Notes under the pieces: generated by a model
Databases searched by the model: none
Told to the model about the DNA's origin: nothing
What the model saw: the letters and a program-made list of their open reading frames with translations, nothing else
Source of the DNA: a virus
Length of the DNA: 37,850 nt
Virus record (IMG/VR): IMGVR_UViG_3300045115_000082
Coordinates: 1-37,850 of that record
Direction: 5' to 3' (one strand)
Shown: piece after piece, positions 1 through 6,533 of the stretch
Position numbering within the stretch: position 1 is the stretch's first letter
Layout: the number at the start of each line of letters is the position of its first letter
Program-made: the position numbers and the translations under genes

Positions 1-3
1 GAA

Positions 4-34
4 GAAGGCCCCGACCGTGGTGGTCGAGGCCTTC
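4..34 (-). terminator. Hairpin terminator downstream of the tRNA-Lys 3' end
   Basis: Read on the minus strand this is a stem of GAAGGCC + CGACC against GGTCG + GGCCTTC with one mismatch and a 5-nt loop, followed by TTC at the window edge. It lies 15 bp beyond the CCA end of the tRNA fragment, where an intrinsic terminator for that tRNA would be. It is probably host sequence flanking the prophage. The U-tract is only partly visible because the window begins here. Confidence 0.6.
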
Positions 35-49
35 TGTCTGCTTGCTGTC

Positions 50-100
50 TGGTACACCCCCACGGACTCGAACCGTGAACCCGCTGATTAAGAGTCAGCA
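50..100 (-). other. attL: Prophage attachment site (attL): 3' fragment of tRNA-Lys(CTT)
   Basis: On the minus strand the segment reads as an anticodon arm (GCTGA, loop CTCTTAA with anticodon CTT, TCAGC), a 5-nt variable region, a T-arm (CACGG, TTCGAGT, CCGTG), the acceptor 3' strand GGGGTGT, discriminator A and encoded CCA. No D-arm and no matching acceptor 5' strand (ACACCCC) occur on the other side, positions 101-160, so the gene is only a 3' part. This is the usual junction left when a tyrosine integrase recombines into the 3' end of a tRNA gene. The phage begins to the right of it, with its integrase about 150 bp away. The exact core overlap cannot be set without attR. Confidence 0.8.
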
Positions 101-183
101 GTTTCAGATAGGCTCGCAGTGTGCCGTGCAAAGCAATCACCCTCGATTATCGCTGGAATGACAGCGATCGACATCCTGTGAAA

Positions 184-239
184 GTATGCAGGTGCAAAAC
201 CCCCGTATGCATGCGCATGTGGGAACCTATGTGTGAACC
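184..239. repeat. Short direct repeats between att and integrase, candidate arm-type sites
   Basis: Two pairs of short repeats lie just upstream of the integrase gene: GTATGCA at 184-190 and 205-211 (21 bp apart), and ATGTGGGAACC / ATGTGTGAACC at 217-227 and 229-239 (12 bp apart, one mismatch). Their position between the tRNA attachment core and int, and spacing near one or two helical turns, fit arm-type integrase or excisionase binding sites. No direct evidence shows what binds them; they could also belong to the int promoter. Confidence 0.35.
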
Positions 240-257
240 CGACGCGGGGAGTCGATG

Positions 258-1595
258 ATGCCCAAGAAGCGTGCCCACGGCGACGGCGGCCTGTACTACC
301 TCGAGAGCCGCAAGCTCTGGCGAGGCGTCATCGACCTGCCTCCCACCGACGACGGCCGGCGACGACAGGCCCAGGTGCACGCCCGGACCCAGCGGGCGTG
401 CAAGGAGAAGCTCGACAGCCTCCGAGCCGAGCTCAAGGCCAACGGCGGCCAGCCCCTCAAGAGGGGCCGCCGGCTAGACGACTGGGCAATCGAGTGGTTC
501 CGCGACTACGCACAGCCGAACCTCGACCCCAACACCTTCCGCAGCTACCGCGGTCTCTTCGACAACTGGGTCAAGCCCGCGATCGGCCGCAAGCCGGTCG
601 ACACGATCGAGCCTCGCGACGTCACCCGGGTGCTCCGCGACATCCGCACCGCCGGCCGCGCGTTGTCCACCTCGAAGTCGGCCTACATCGTCCTCGACAA
701 GATGCTCGAGGAGGCGCGCGTCCAGAAGCTCTGCGCCACCAACCCCGTCCGCGACGTCGCCCGACCTGGAGCAGGACGAAAGGCCAAAGGCAAGCAGCTG
801 CAGGTCGCACGTCAGCGCGACGCGTTCGATGCCGAGGTCGGCATGGCACTGCTCGCCGCGGCAGCGCAGCGCCGCAACGGCAGCATGTACTGGTTCAAGC
901 TCCTCACCGGTCCCCGGCAGGGCGAGATGCTCGGCGCGGTGCTCGAGGATCTCCACATCGACGAAACGACCGGCACCGGCGTGTACGAAGTGAATTGGAA
1001 ACTGGAAGAGCTCGCCTCCGACCACGGGTGCGGCCAGGTCGACGCCGACGGCACCTGGCCGTGCGGGAAGAAGCGCGGTGGCTCCTGCACACACCGCGTC
1101 TTCCGGGTGCCCGACGACTTCGAGATGCGTCAGCTCGACGGCCGCCTCCACCTCACCGAGCCGAAGTCCCAGACCGGCAAGCGCGTCCCGCTCATCGCCC
1201 CGCTCGTCGACATCATCCGGCGGGACCTCGCCGCCACCGCGCACCTGCCGAACCCGCACGGCCTCCTCTGGCGGCACGCCGACGGGTCGCCGATCCTGCC
1301 GCGCGAGGAGCAAGACGGATGGCGGTCACTGCTGGTGGAGGTCGGGTTCATCGAGCCCGAGCAGGCCATCCCAGGCGGCACCGAGTGGACGGGACACACG
1401 GCCCGGCACTCCGTCATCACCCTCCTGTACACCCTCGGCGTCGACGAGCAGCTCATCGGCGAGATCGTCGGCCAGTCGACCACCGAGGTGACCCGCAGCT
1501 ACCGCCACGCTCGCGACGAGGAGCGTCTCGCGGCCATGCAGAAGCTGGGGGAGCGGCTGCTCACCGAACTGCCCGAGCTGCCGGCCGCCGTCTAG
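258..1595 (+). CDS. int: Tyrosine-family site-specific integrase
   Basis: Phage integrase that would catalyse attP x attB recombination at the adjacent tRNA-Lys site and, with the excisionase, the reverse reaction. The N-terminal part holds an AP2-like arm-binding segment (about 5-60) and a SAM-like core-binding domain (about 70-170). The catalytic domain shows Arg in TGPRQGE (about 220), Lys in EPKSQTGKR (about 303), HTARHS (about 380-385) and the nucleophilic Tyr in RSYRHA (about 415). The usual LGH box reads VGQ, so the third His is Gln. A Cys/His-rich insert (HGCG, WPCG, SCTH; about 255-280) sits between the catalytic Arg and Lys, as in many actinophage integrases. ATG 258 lies 6 nt after GGGGAG; ATG 255 is possible but closer to it. 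The length of 445 aa is normal. Confidence 0.95.
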   Translation: MPKKRAHGDGGLYYLESRKLWRGVIDLPPTDDGRRRQAQVHARTQRACKEKLDSLRAELKANGGQPLKRGRRLDDWAIEWFRDYAQPNLDPNTFRSYRGLFDNWVKPAIGRKPVDTIEPRDVTRVLRDIRTAGRALSTSKSAYIVLDKMLEEARVQKLCATNPVRDVARPGAGRKAKGKQLQVARQRDAFDAEVGMALLAAAAQRRNGSMYWFKLLTGPRQGEMLGAVLEDLHIDETTGTGVYEVNWKLEELASDHGCGQVDADGTWPCGKKRGGSCTHRVFRVPDDFEMRQLDGRLHLTEPKSQTGKRVPLIAPLVDIIRRDLAATAHLPNPHGLLWRHADGSPILPREEQDGWRSLLVEVGFIEPEQAIPGGTEWTGHTARHSVITLLYTLGVDEQLIGEIVGQSTTEVTRSYRHARDEERLAAMQKLGERLLTELPELPAAV

Positions 1596-1604
1596 GGGCC
1601 AGGC

Positions 1605-1634
1605 GAGGGGCGTCCACCGGCGTGGACGCCCCTC
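1605..1634. terminator. Bidirectional hairpin terminator between convergent int and ImmA-like genes
   Basis: A perfect 13-bp stem (GAGGGGCGTCCAC and its complement) closes a 4-nt loop (CGGC). It sits in the 48-bp gap between the integrase stop codon and the stop codon of the convergent metallopeptidase gene, the expected place for a shared terminator. There is no clear U-tract on either side, which is common for actinobacterial hairpin terminators. Confidence 0.8.
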
Positions 1635-1643
1635 AAGGACTCG

Positions 1644-2093
1644 TCAGGGGAGGTGCTCGTTGTCGACGAGCCGGTCAATGAGCGCGCGCTCGGCGGGGTG
1701 CATGAATCGCCAGTCGAGCCTGGCCTGCATGGTTGGGACGTCGAGCCAGAGGTGGTCAGCCGCGTCGTGAACGTCGCCACCCGCGCCAATGAGCGCCTCC
1801 GCGACGTGCCGCGGGTTCGGGCACAGCCACTGGGCAGCGCGGAACCGCACGCGGTCCTCCTGGGTGCCGCTCACGCAGCCCGTGTGCCCAGCCAGGATGT
1901 GCTCCTGCTCGTGACGGCTTGAGCAGCGTCGCTCGACCTGCCGCGCCCGGACGTCGAACCAGACGTTGCGCACGCCGTCGGTGAGCGCCTGCGTCGTGCC
2001 GGGCAGCTCGCGCCACCACAGGCTGATGTCGGGCATGTCGCGCCACTCGCGCCACGGATGGGGTCCGCCGGCCCAGGGGTGCGCTGTCGTCAT
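1644..2093 (-). CDS. ImmA/IrrE-like zinc metallopeptidase
   Basis: A 149-aa protein with a gluzincin signature HEQEH (residues 61-65: two His ligands and the catalytic Glu) followed by a helix with Glu79 in TQEDRVRFRAAQ, the usual position of the third zinc ligand in ImmA/IrrE-type peptidases. In ICEBs1 and related phages ImmA cleaves the neighbouring repressor to trigger induction. The gene lies 37 bp downstream of the XRE repressor on the same strand, so the same role is inferred here. ATG 2093 is chosen because the longer frame would overlap the repressor. GTG 2105 is an alternative, and no strong ribosome site is seen, so it may be translated by coupling. The short N-terminus (WAGGPHPWREWRDMPD) is like other actinophage versions. 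Confidence 0.8.
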   Translation of the reverse strand: MTTAHPWAGGPHPWREWRDMPDISLWWRELPGTTQALTDGVRNVWFDVRARQVERRCSSRHEQEHILAGHTGCVSGTQEDRVRFRAAQWLCPNPRHVAEALIGAGGDVHDAADHLWLDVPTMQARLDWRFMHPAERALIDRLVDNEHLP

Positions 2094-2130
2094 CGTGCCG
2101 TCCACGGTAGGTGCCGCCACCGACACGAGG

Positions 2131-2880
2131 TCACGACTGGTCGTCCTCGGGGGGCCAGTAGTCGAGGAACTCGAGCCCTCCACGGCTCTGGTCGATGTCG
2201 TAGGCGTCGTCCTGCTCGCGCGTGACCCGCTCGTACTGCGACGGCTCGCCAGGATCGTTCGCGGCTAGAACGTGCTCTGGCGGGTTAGGTCCCTGGGCAT
2301 CGATGGACGAATCGCCCACTCGCCTATCGACCATCCGACGCATCGCCTGTACGAAATCGGCAACGAAGATGCCTTCCGGCCCCTCAAGGCTGTCGGCGAC
2401 GGTCCGCACATCCTCGGGAGTGACGAGGCCGCTCGCGGCGGCACTATCAAGGTCAGGCAGAAACTCGGTCAGCGCGCGCCATGTGGCGCGACGCTCATGA
2501 AGGGGGACGGCGCGGCACCGGCGCATCAACACCTCACTGATGGCCCCTTGAAGCCGGATGTCGTGAAGGTTGTGCAACGCCTCGACCGCAGCCCTGCCGT
2601 AAGCCCTCTCCCGCAGGTCGGAGCGACGGTTGCGTTCTTCGGCGCCGAGTCGGGCCGCGGTCTCGACCCGCTCGATGAAGGTCACGAGGTCAACCCGGAG
2701 CGCCCGAGCGATAGCCCAGGTCTGCGGCACGTCCGGCGTGGTATCACCGCGCTCCCAACGGCCCACCGTGTTCGGCGAAGCGCCAACCATGGCGCCGAGC
2801 TCGTCGCGGCTGAGCCCGCGCCGCCGCCGCCAGTAGACGATCTCGTCCCCCAGCGCACTGGTGATGTCGGGTTGGTCCAT
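2131..2880 (-). CDS. XRE/Cro-CI family repressor, probable immunity repressor
   Basis: A 249-aa protein. Residues about 10-70 form a Cro/CI helix-turn-helix domain, with the turn and recognition helix around LSRDELGAMVG-ASPNTVGRWERG (23-45). The remaining 180 residues are helical, then acidic, without a recognisable LexA-like Ser/Lys autoprotease motif, so repressor release probably depends on another factor such as the adjacent metallopeptidase. It is transcribed leftward, divergent from the Cro-like gene, across a palindromic operator. ATG 2880 is preferred over the upstream ATG 2937: a TACTGT -10 hexamer ends 6 nt before it, giving a leaderless mRNA, and the longer form would read through the operator. 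The specific phage-repressor role is inferred from position. Confidence 0.85.
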   Translation of the reverse strand: MDQPDITSALGDEIVYWRRRRGLSRDELGAMVGASPNTVGRWERGDTTPDVPQTWAIARALRVDLVTFIERVETAARLGAEERNRRSDLRERAYGRAAVEALHNLHDIRLQGAISEVLMRRCRAVPLHERRATWRALTEFLPDLDSAAASGLVTPEDVRTVADSLEGPEGIFVADFVQAMRRMVDRRVGDSSIDAQGPNPPEHVLAANDPGEPSQYERVTREQDDAYDIDQSRGGLEFLDYWPPEDDQS

Positions 2881-2886
2881 GTGGCG

Positions 2887-2892
2887 ACAGTA
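2887..2892 (-). promoter_or_regulatory. -10 box of the leftward repressor promoter (leaderless)
   Basis: On the minus strand TACTGT fits the actinobacterial TANNNT -10 pattern and is followed by 6 nt (CGCCAC) and then the ATG of the repressor, so transcription would start at or next to the start codon. No good -35 element is visible; the region 16-18 nt upstream (GGTGTG) overlaps the right arm of the operator palindrome in the other orientation, consistent with autoregulation. Confidence 0.5.
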
Positions 2893-2908
2893 GCGCCTCT
2901 GGACCGAA

Positions 2909-2928
2909 ACACACCATATCTGGTGTGT
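2909..2928. promoter_or_regulatory. Palindromic operator of the immunity switch
   Basis: A perfect inverted repeat, ACACACCA and TGGTGTGT separated by TATC, lies between the two divergent promoters. An 11-bp element ATCTGGTGTGT (2918-2928) recurs with one mismatch as ATCTGGTGGGT at 2949-2959, exactly 31 bp (three helical turns) away and overlapping the rightward promoter. This is the architecture of a repressor or Cro binding region. Which protein binds each site is not shown by the sequence. Confidence 0.75.
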
Positions 2929-2936
2929 CACACCCA

Positions 2937-2964
2937 TTGCACGAACGAATCTGGTGGGTAAGGT
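2937..2964 (+). promoter_or_regulatory. Rightward early promoter (leaderless)
   Basis: TTGCAC (2937-2942) and TAAGGT (2959-2964) with a 16-nt spacer make a plausible sigma-A type promoter. The -10 ends 7 nt before the ATG of the Cro-like gene at 2972, so the transcript should be leaderless. The half-site ATCTGGTGGGT (2949-2959) lies between the two hexamers, where bound repressor would block polymerase. Confidence 0.6.
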
Positions 2965-2971
2965 ACCAACT

Positions 2972-3223
2972 ATGGAACGTATCGACCCACACTCGGTGGC
3001 TATGGGGAACGCCGTTCGCGGCGTTCTGGCTTCTGCTGGCTACAGCATTGCCACCGCCGCCCCCGAGCTAGGCATGGGCGTCAACACGTTGTCGCGCCGC
3101 GTGAATGGCTTGCTGCCCTTCACATGGCCCGAGATCGCCCGCGTCGCCAACCTCACCCGCACGCCGACGGTCGAGATCGTTGCCACTGCCGATCGACTCC
3201 TCCTCACCAAGGAGGCCGTGTGA
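2972..3223 (+). CDS. Small helix-turn-helix protein, Cro-like position
   Basis: An 83-aa protein with a lambda-repressor-like helix-turn-helix fold: residues about 8-60 include ELGMGVNTLSRRVNG, which reads as turn plus recognition helix. It is the first gene to the right of the operator and divergent from the repressor, the place of cro in lambdoid switches. ATG 2972 is chosen because the -10 box TAAGGT ends 7 nt upstream; an in-frame ATG at 2954 lies inside the promoter and is unlikely. The stop overlaps the GTG start of the excisionase, so both are probably translated together. Cro function is inferred from position only. Confidence 0.75.
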   Translation: MERIDPHSVAMGNAVRGVLASAGYSIATAAPELGMGVNTLSRRVNGLLPFTWPEIARVANLTRTPTVEIVATADRLLLTKEAV

Positions 3224-3429
3224 CCCGCCAGGCGCCGCACTACGCGCCCACGGCGTTCGACCGTGAGGGCGCGGCGCACTACCTGTCGATCTCGGTCCGC
3301 AGCCTTGAGGAACTGCAGCGCCAGGGCCACCTCATCCCCAAGAAGCTCGGCGCGAAGCGGCTGTACCTCCGCACCGACCTGGAGGAGTTCGCCGCGCAGC
3401 TCCCCGACTGGCCTGCCAAGACCGCCTGA
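3220..3429 (+). CDS. xis: Excisionase-type helix-turn-helix protein
   Basis: A 69-aa protein with a MerR/excisionase-type winged helix-turn-helix (residues about 15-60: REGAAHYLSISVRSLEELQR, then wing KLGAKRLYL and helix RTDLEEFAAQL). Proteins of this shape bend DNA at att sites to favour excision, and the integrase and att site are 3 kb to the left. The GTG start overlaps the TGA of the preceding gene (GTGA) and follows AAGGAGG at 3209-3215. It could instead be a general DNA-binding regulator; HTH_17 members have both roles. Confidence 0.75.
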   Translation: MTRQAPHYAPTAFDREGAAHYLSISVRSLEELQRQGHLIPKKLGAKRLYLRTDLEEFAAQLPDWPAKTA

Positions 3430-3546
3430 CATAGCTGCTCGCCCCAACCTCCGGGCCAATGGAGAGACCACCCCGACCGGGACCGCCCGGCGCCGAGGCT
3501 CACGACCACGGCGGGGACGCAAAAGCAACACCCCAACAAGAAGAAA

Positions 3547-3579
3547 GCCCCCGCACTCGCTTGCCGGCTCCGCGGGGGC
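3547..3579. terminator. Stem-loop in the intergenic gap after the excisionase gene
   Basis: GCCCCCGC (3547-3554) pairs perfectly with GCGGGGGC (3572-3579) around a 17-nt loop. The plus strand before it is A-rich (AACAAGAAGAAA), so on the minus strand the hairpin is followed by TTTCTTCTTGTT, a good terminator tail. It may stop leftward transcription into the switch region, or act as a weak rightward terminator or attenuator before the early operon. The 172-bp gap 3430-3601 otherwise shows no gene. Confidence 0.5.
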
Positions 3580-3601
3580 CACTCACCGGGAGGTAACCCA
3601 G

Positions 3602-4069
3602 ATGAATACGACCAGCGTAGCGCAGGAGGGCAGCGGGATGCAGAACGTCGACCCCGCCCGCCCGTCCCCGATCGTCGAGGCGTTCGCGACGATGCTGGCG
3701 AACCAGGCGCCCAGCAACGCCGACCTGCAGGCCATGCAGGAGGTGCTCGACCGGCACCCGGTGCACGCGCCCTGGTGCGACCATGACGTCCAGGACGAGA
3801 CCCACGGGCGCGTGTGCTCCACCCGCAACTACGACTTCATCGGCCTCACGGAGTCGGGCTGCCTGGGCGCCGTGGGGCCGCCCTGGCAGCCGACCGTCAC
3901 GATCGACCTGAACTACCGCAGCGGGGAGGACCGGGTCGCGCTCCTGGCGCTCTCTCCCGAGGAGGCCCACACCCTGTACCGCATCCTCCGCGGCGCGTCG
4001 GGCCCCACCGCCGACACGCTCAAGAAGCTGCTCGACGAGCTCGACGCGGACCCGGGGGTCGTGCGATGA
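3602..4069 (+). CDS. Hypothetical protein, DUF6907-like
   Basis: A 155-aa protein. The middle holds HAPWCDHDVQDETHGRVCS, a Cys/His cluster, followed by a beta-rich segment (QPTVTIDLNYRS) and a C-terminal helix (LSPEEAHTLYRILRG). This layout resembles the actinobacterial DUF6907 family (W-C...H...H, then strands, then a helix), whose function is unknown. The ATG at 3602 follows GGGAGGT by 7 nt. The gene opens the early operon, and its TGA overlaps the ATG of the next gene. The N-terminal 40 residues are low complexity. Confidence 0.7.
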   Translation: MNTTSVAQEGSGMQNVDPARPSPIVEAFATMLANQAPSNADLQAMQEVLDRHPVHAPWCDHDVQDETHGRVCSTRNYDFIGLTESGCLGAVGPPWQPTVTIDLNYRSGEDRVALLALSPEEAHTLYRILRGASGPTADTLKKLLDELDADPGVVR

Positions 4070-4527
4070 GCACACCCCAGGCTCCCGTCAGCGTCCGGGC
4101 GGAGATCGAGATTGCTCGCCTCGACATCCGCGTGGACGAGCACCGCGAGATCCTGTGGCGAGGTCACGGCGACGTCTACCCGGTCGAGGGCCAGCAGGAC
4201 AACCCGCGCGTGCTCGTCGAGCTCGACGTCGACGGTGCCCTCGACTACGTCACCGCCGCTCCGCACCACTTCGGTGACCTCGCGACGCTCAGTCGGGTCA
4301 TCGACGTGCTGACCACGGCCCGTGACACGCTCGCCGATGCCTACGGCGACAAGCCTCGCCGCATGGGCAGGTGCTACGCGATGGGCGACTACAGCTTCTG
4401 CGCGTTCGACCACGGCCACACGGGCCCCCACACGTTCGATGTCCCGGAGGACGCCGAGGCCGAGCTCACGCCATCGCAGCTTCAGAAGGCCCGCCACGAG
4501 CTCTACGCAGGGTCGTGGCACCGATGA
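4066..4527 (+). CDS. Hypothetical early protein with C-terminal Cys/His motif
   Basis: A 153-aa protein not recognised as a whole. The N-terminal two thirds is a mixed alpha/beta segment. Near residues 103-122 is CYAMGDYSFCAFDHGHTGPH, a Cys-Cys-His-His pattern common in small actinobacterial and actinophage proteins that probably bind zinc. The start overlaps the preceding stop (ATGA) and its own stop overlaps the next ATG, so it is translationally coupled in the early operon. No enzymatic motif is visible. Confidence 0.7.
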   Translation: MSTPQAPVSVRAEIEIARLDIRVDEHREILWRGHGDVYPVEGQQDNPRVLVELDVDGALDYVTAAPHHFGDLATLSRVIDVLTTARDTLADAYGDKPRRMGRCYAMGDYSFCAFDHGHTGPHTFDVPEDAEAELTPSQLQKARHELYAGSWHR

Positions 4528-5516
4528 CCCCGTACAGGGCGCAGAAGACGCTGCGCGAGAACATCAGAACCGCGCTGGCGGACCGGGGGCTCAAGTACCG
4601 GGCCCTCGCCGAGGTCCTAGACCTGCCTGTGGCGCACGTCGGCAACCGGATGAACGCTCAGTGGTGGCACCGGCACGAGGTCGAGGCTGTCGCGGCGTTC
4701 TTCGACATGGGGCACGACGAGCTGCTCGGGGACTCGCTGTACAAGGGCGACCCCGAGATTCGACGTCGTCGGATGGCCGAGCTGGACGAGGCGCGCCGCG
4801 AGCGGCGTGAGCGGAAGGCCGCACAGGAGGCCGAACGGAAGGCTGCCGCCGAGGCCCGCCGACACAGCGCCCGCGCGCTCTGCTGCGACTGCGGATCGCT
4901 CAACCTCGTCGACACCCGCGACATGACCGACGCCTGGCTCGGCGGCAGTGCGCGGCAGGCGCTCCAGGGCCGCTGGGTCGGCACCCACTCGTGCGGCCAG
5001 TGCGGGAAGGAGACGCGGCACGCCGTGCTCAAGGACGCCGCGACTGCCGACGGCCTCGAGGACGTGCTGCGGAAGAAGACGGCCGAGCAGGAGGCGCGGG
5101 AGAAGGTCACCGCGCTCGTCACCCGGCTCGTCGGGTTCAACATCGACGTGCACTACCGCAGCCTCGGCAAGCGCAAGTACCGGATGAAGAACGGCACGCC
5201 GATCGGCGGCGTCGAGTACGACGAGTCGAAGTCCCAGTGGCGCGTCGAGCTCAACCACGAGGTCCCAGCCATCGCGCAGCTGCCGGTCCTCGAGGAGATG
5301 TGGCGGGTCATCTCGACGGACGACCAGGAGTGGTGGAGCGACATCGAAGGTGGCCGGACGGCCGGCGCATGGGTGTTCGGGGCGCCGGGGCAGGTCGAGG
5401 TGTGGTCCGCAGTCGCCGACGCCCTCGTCGACGAGATCGGGCGCGCCCTCGACGTCGAGCACACCAAGCTCATCCTCGAGACCCGCGACGCGATCGACAC
5501 GGAGGTCGAGCGGTGA
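4524..5516 (+). CDS. HTH / zinc-ribbon protein, probable DNA-binding early protein
   Basis: A 330-aa multidomain protein. Residues about 8-60 look like a degenerate helix-turn-helix (LKYRALAEVLDLPVAHVGNRM). Residues 80-115 are a charged coiled coil (RRERRERKAAQEAERKAAAE). A four-Cys zinc ribbon follows (C120-x2-C123 and C157-x2-C160). The last 150 residues are alpha/beta and unrecognised, with strands KYRMKNGTPIGGVEYDE and SKSQWRVELNHEV. DNA binding is inferred from the HTH and zinc ribbon. It is coupled to both neighbours by 4-bp overlaps. Actinophages often carry such HTH plus zinc proteins in the early region, mostly without assigned function. Confidence 0.7.
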   Translation: MTPYRAQKTLRENIRTALADRGLKYRALAEVLDLPVAHVGNRMNAQWWHRHEVEAVAAFFDMGHDELLGDSLYKGDPEIRRRRMAELDEARRERRERKAAQEAERKAAAEARRHSARALCCDCGSLNLVDTRDMTDAWLGGSARQALQGRWVGTHSCGQCGKETRHAVLKDAATADGLEDVLRKKTAEQEAREKVTALVTRLVGFNIDVHYRSLGKRKYRMKNGTPIGGVEYDESKSQWRVELNHEVPAIAQLPVLEEMWRVISTDDQEWWSDIEGGRTAGAWVFGAPGQVEVWSAVADALVDEIGRALDVEHTKLILETRDAIDTEVER

Positions 5517-5818
5517 ACCGCCCGGACCTGCGAGTCGTCACTGAGGACTGCACCGACGGTCGCACCGCCCTGATGACCGCCCGCATCACCATCGGCGAGG
5601 ACGGCAACGGCCGCGACATCGAGGTGTACGTCACCGACGCCTACGACAACGACGAGCCCGCCGAGATCGTCATCGCCATCAACGGCGGCGACCCCACCGA
5701 CGACGGCCACTGGGGCGTCCTCGCCATCACCGACCCAGCCGTCGCCCGACGACTCGCCGACGCCCTGCCCGCCGCAGCGCTCGTCCTCGAGCAGCTGCAG
5801 AACGGAGACCTCCCGTGA
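5513..5818 (+). CDS. Hypothetical early protein
   Basis: A 101-aa protein starting at GTG 5513 within the previous stop codon (GTGA). It is acidic and probably alpha/beta: strands around ALMTARITIGED and EIVIAINGGDP, then a C-terminal helix (DPAVARRLADALPAAALVLEQL). This strands-then-helix plan resembles the C-terminal part of its downstream neighbour, so the two may be related. No zinc ligands and no known motif. Confidence 0.65.
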   Translation: MNRPDLRVVTEDCTDGRTALMTARITIGEDGNGRDIEVYVTDAYDNDEPAEIVIAINGGDPTDDGHWGVLAITDPAVARRLADALPAAALVLEQLQNGDLP

Positions 5819-6132
5819 GCACCACCACCGCCATCATGCCCGACATCACCTGCCCGTCCTGGTGCACGACGGGGCACCGCCACCTCAACGAGTTCACCAT
5901 GACCGGCGACGTCTGGCACGAGACCACCGTCAGCGGTGCCGAGGCGAACGTCAGGGTGGTCGTCGACCAGTTCGTGATCAACGAGGGCGAGCCCAAGGTC
6001 GAGGCGCCCAAGGTCGGCATCGTCAGCGGCTCCCAGTCCATGACCGTCGACGATGCGATCCGCCTGGCAGCTGATCTCGTCCGAGCCGCCGCCATCATCC
6101 AGGAGGCCAGCGACGGCGAGGTCCCGGCGTGA
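5815..6132 (+). CDS. DUF6907-like protein
   Basis: A 105-aa protein with the DUF6907 pattern: CPSWCTTGH near residues 12-20 and His at WHET, then beta strands (NVRVVVDQFVINEG) and a C-terminal helix (TVDDAIRLAADLVRAAAII). The Cys and His residues probably bind zinc. The family is frequent in actinobacteria and actinophages and has no known function. GTG start inside the preceding TGA; coupled to the next gene the same way. Confidence 0.75.
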   Translation: MSTTTAIMPDITCPSWCTTGHRHLNEFTMTGDVWHETTVSGAEANVRVVVDQFVINEGEPKVEAPKVGIVSGSQSMTVDDAIRLAADLVRAAAIIQEASDGEVPA

Positions 6133-6533
6133 CCGCGCGCGGGTACGAGCGCGCGGCGCTCGAGGTCGACCTGCCAGCCGCTCCCACGCCCGGCGTGCTG
6201 GAGTGGCTGGCAGGCCCCAACAGCGCCACGCCGAGCCAACCCGTCGCCGCCCTCGGCATCTGGCACAAGGCCGTCCCCGTGAGCGGCCAGCCCGGAGCCG
6301 ATCCCCTCCACCGCGCCACCCAGATGCACGCGCTCAAGAGCGCGCTGCAGGTCCCCATCAACCGTGTCATGTCTTGGACGCCCGTCGCGCTCGTGCCGGC
6401 CGCCGCGCTGGACATGCTCCGCGCGGCCCGACAGGAGGCCGACGAGCGGGTCATCCCCGGGATCCGCACAGCCGAGGTCGACGCGTTCCTCGCCGCCCTC
6501 GACAACGCCACCACCCTCGGGAGGACCGCATGA
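6129..6533 (+). CDS. Hypothetical early protein
   Basis: A 134-aa protein, GTG start overlapping the upstream stop by 4 bp. It is unrecognised. It contains an amphipathic segment (NRVMSWTPVALVPAAALDMLRAARQEADERV) and several Trp and Pro residues but no zinc ligands or catalytic motif. It belongs to the coupled early operon by spacing alone. Confidence 0.6.
   Translation: MTARGYERAALEVDLPAAPTPGVLEWLAGPNSATPSQPVAALGIWHKAVPVSGQPGADPLHRATQMHALKSALQVPINRVMSWTPVALVPAAALDMLRAARQEADERVIPGIRTAEVDAFLAALDNATTLGRTA

Noticed and set aside
50-130. A complete functional tRNA-Lys
   Set aside because: The D-arm and the 5' acceptor strand complementary to GGGGTGT are missing from the adjacent sequence.
2272-2961. 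A 229-codon plus-strand frame opposite the repressor
   Set aside because: Antisense to the HTH repressor, no recognisable domain, and it would read through the operator.
258-3429. Integrase region as a stand-alone integrative element rather than a prophage
   Set aside because: The module runs without a break in logic into replication, packaging, head, tail and lysis genes of one siphovirus.
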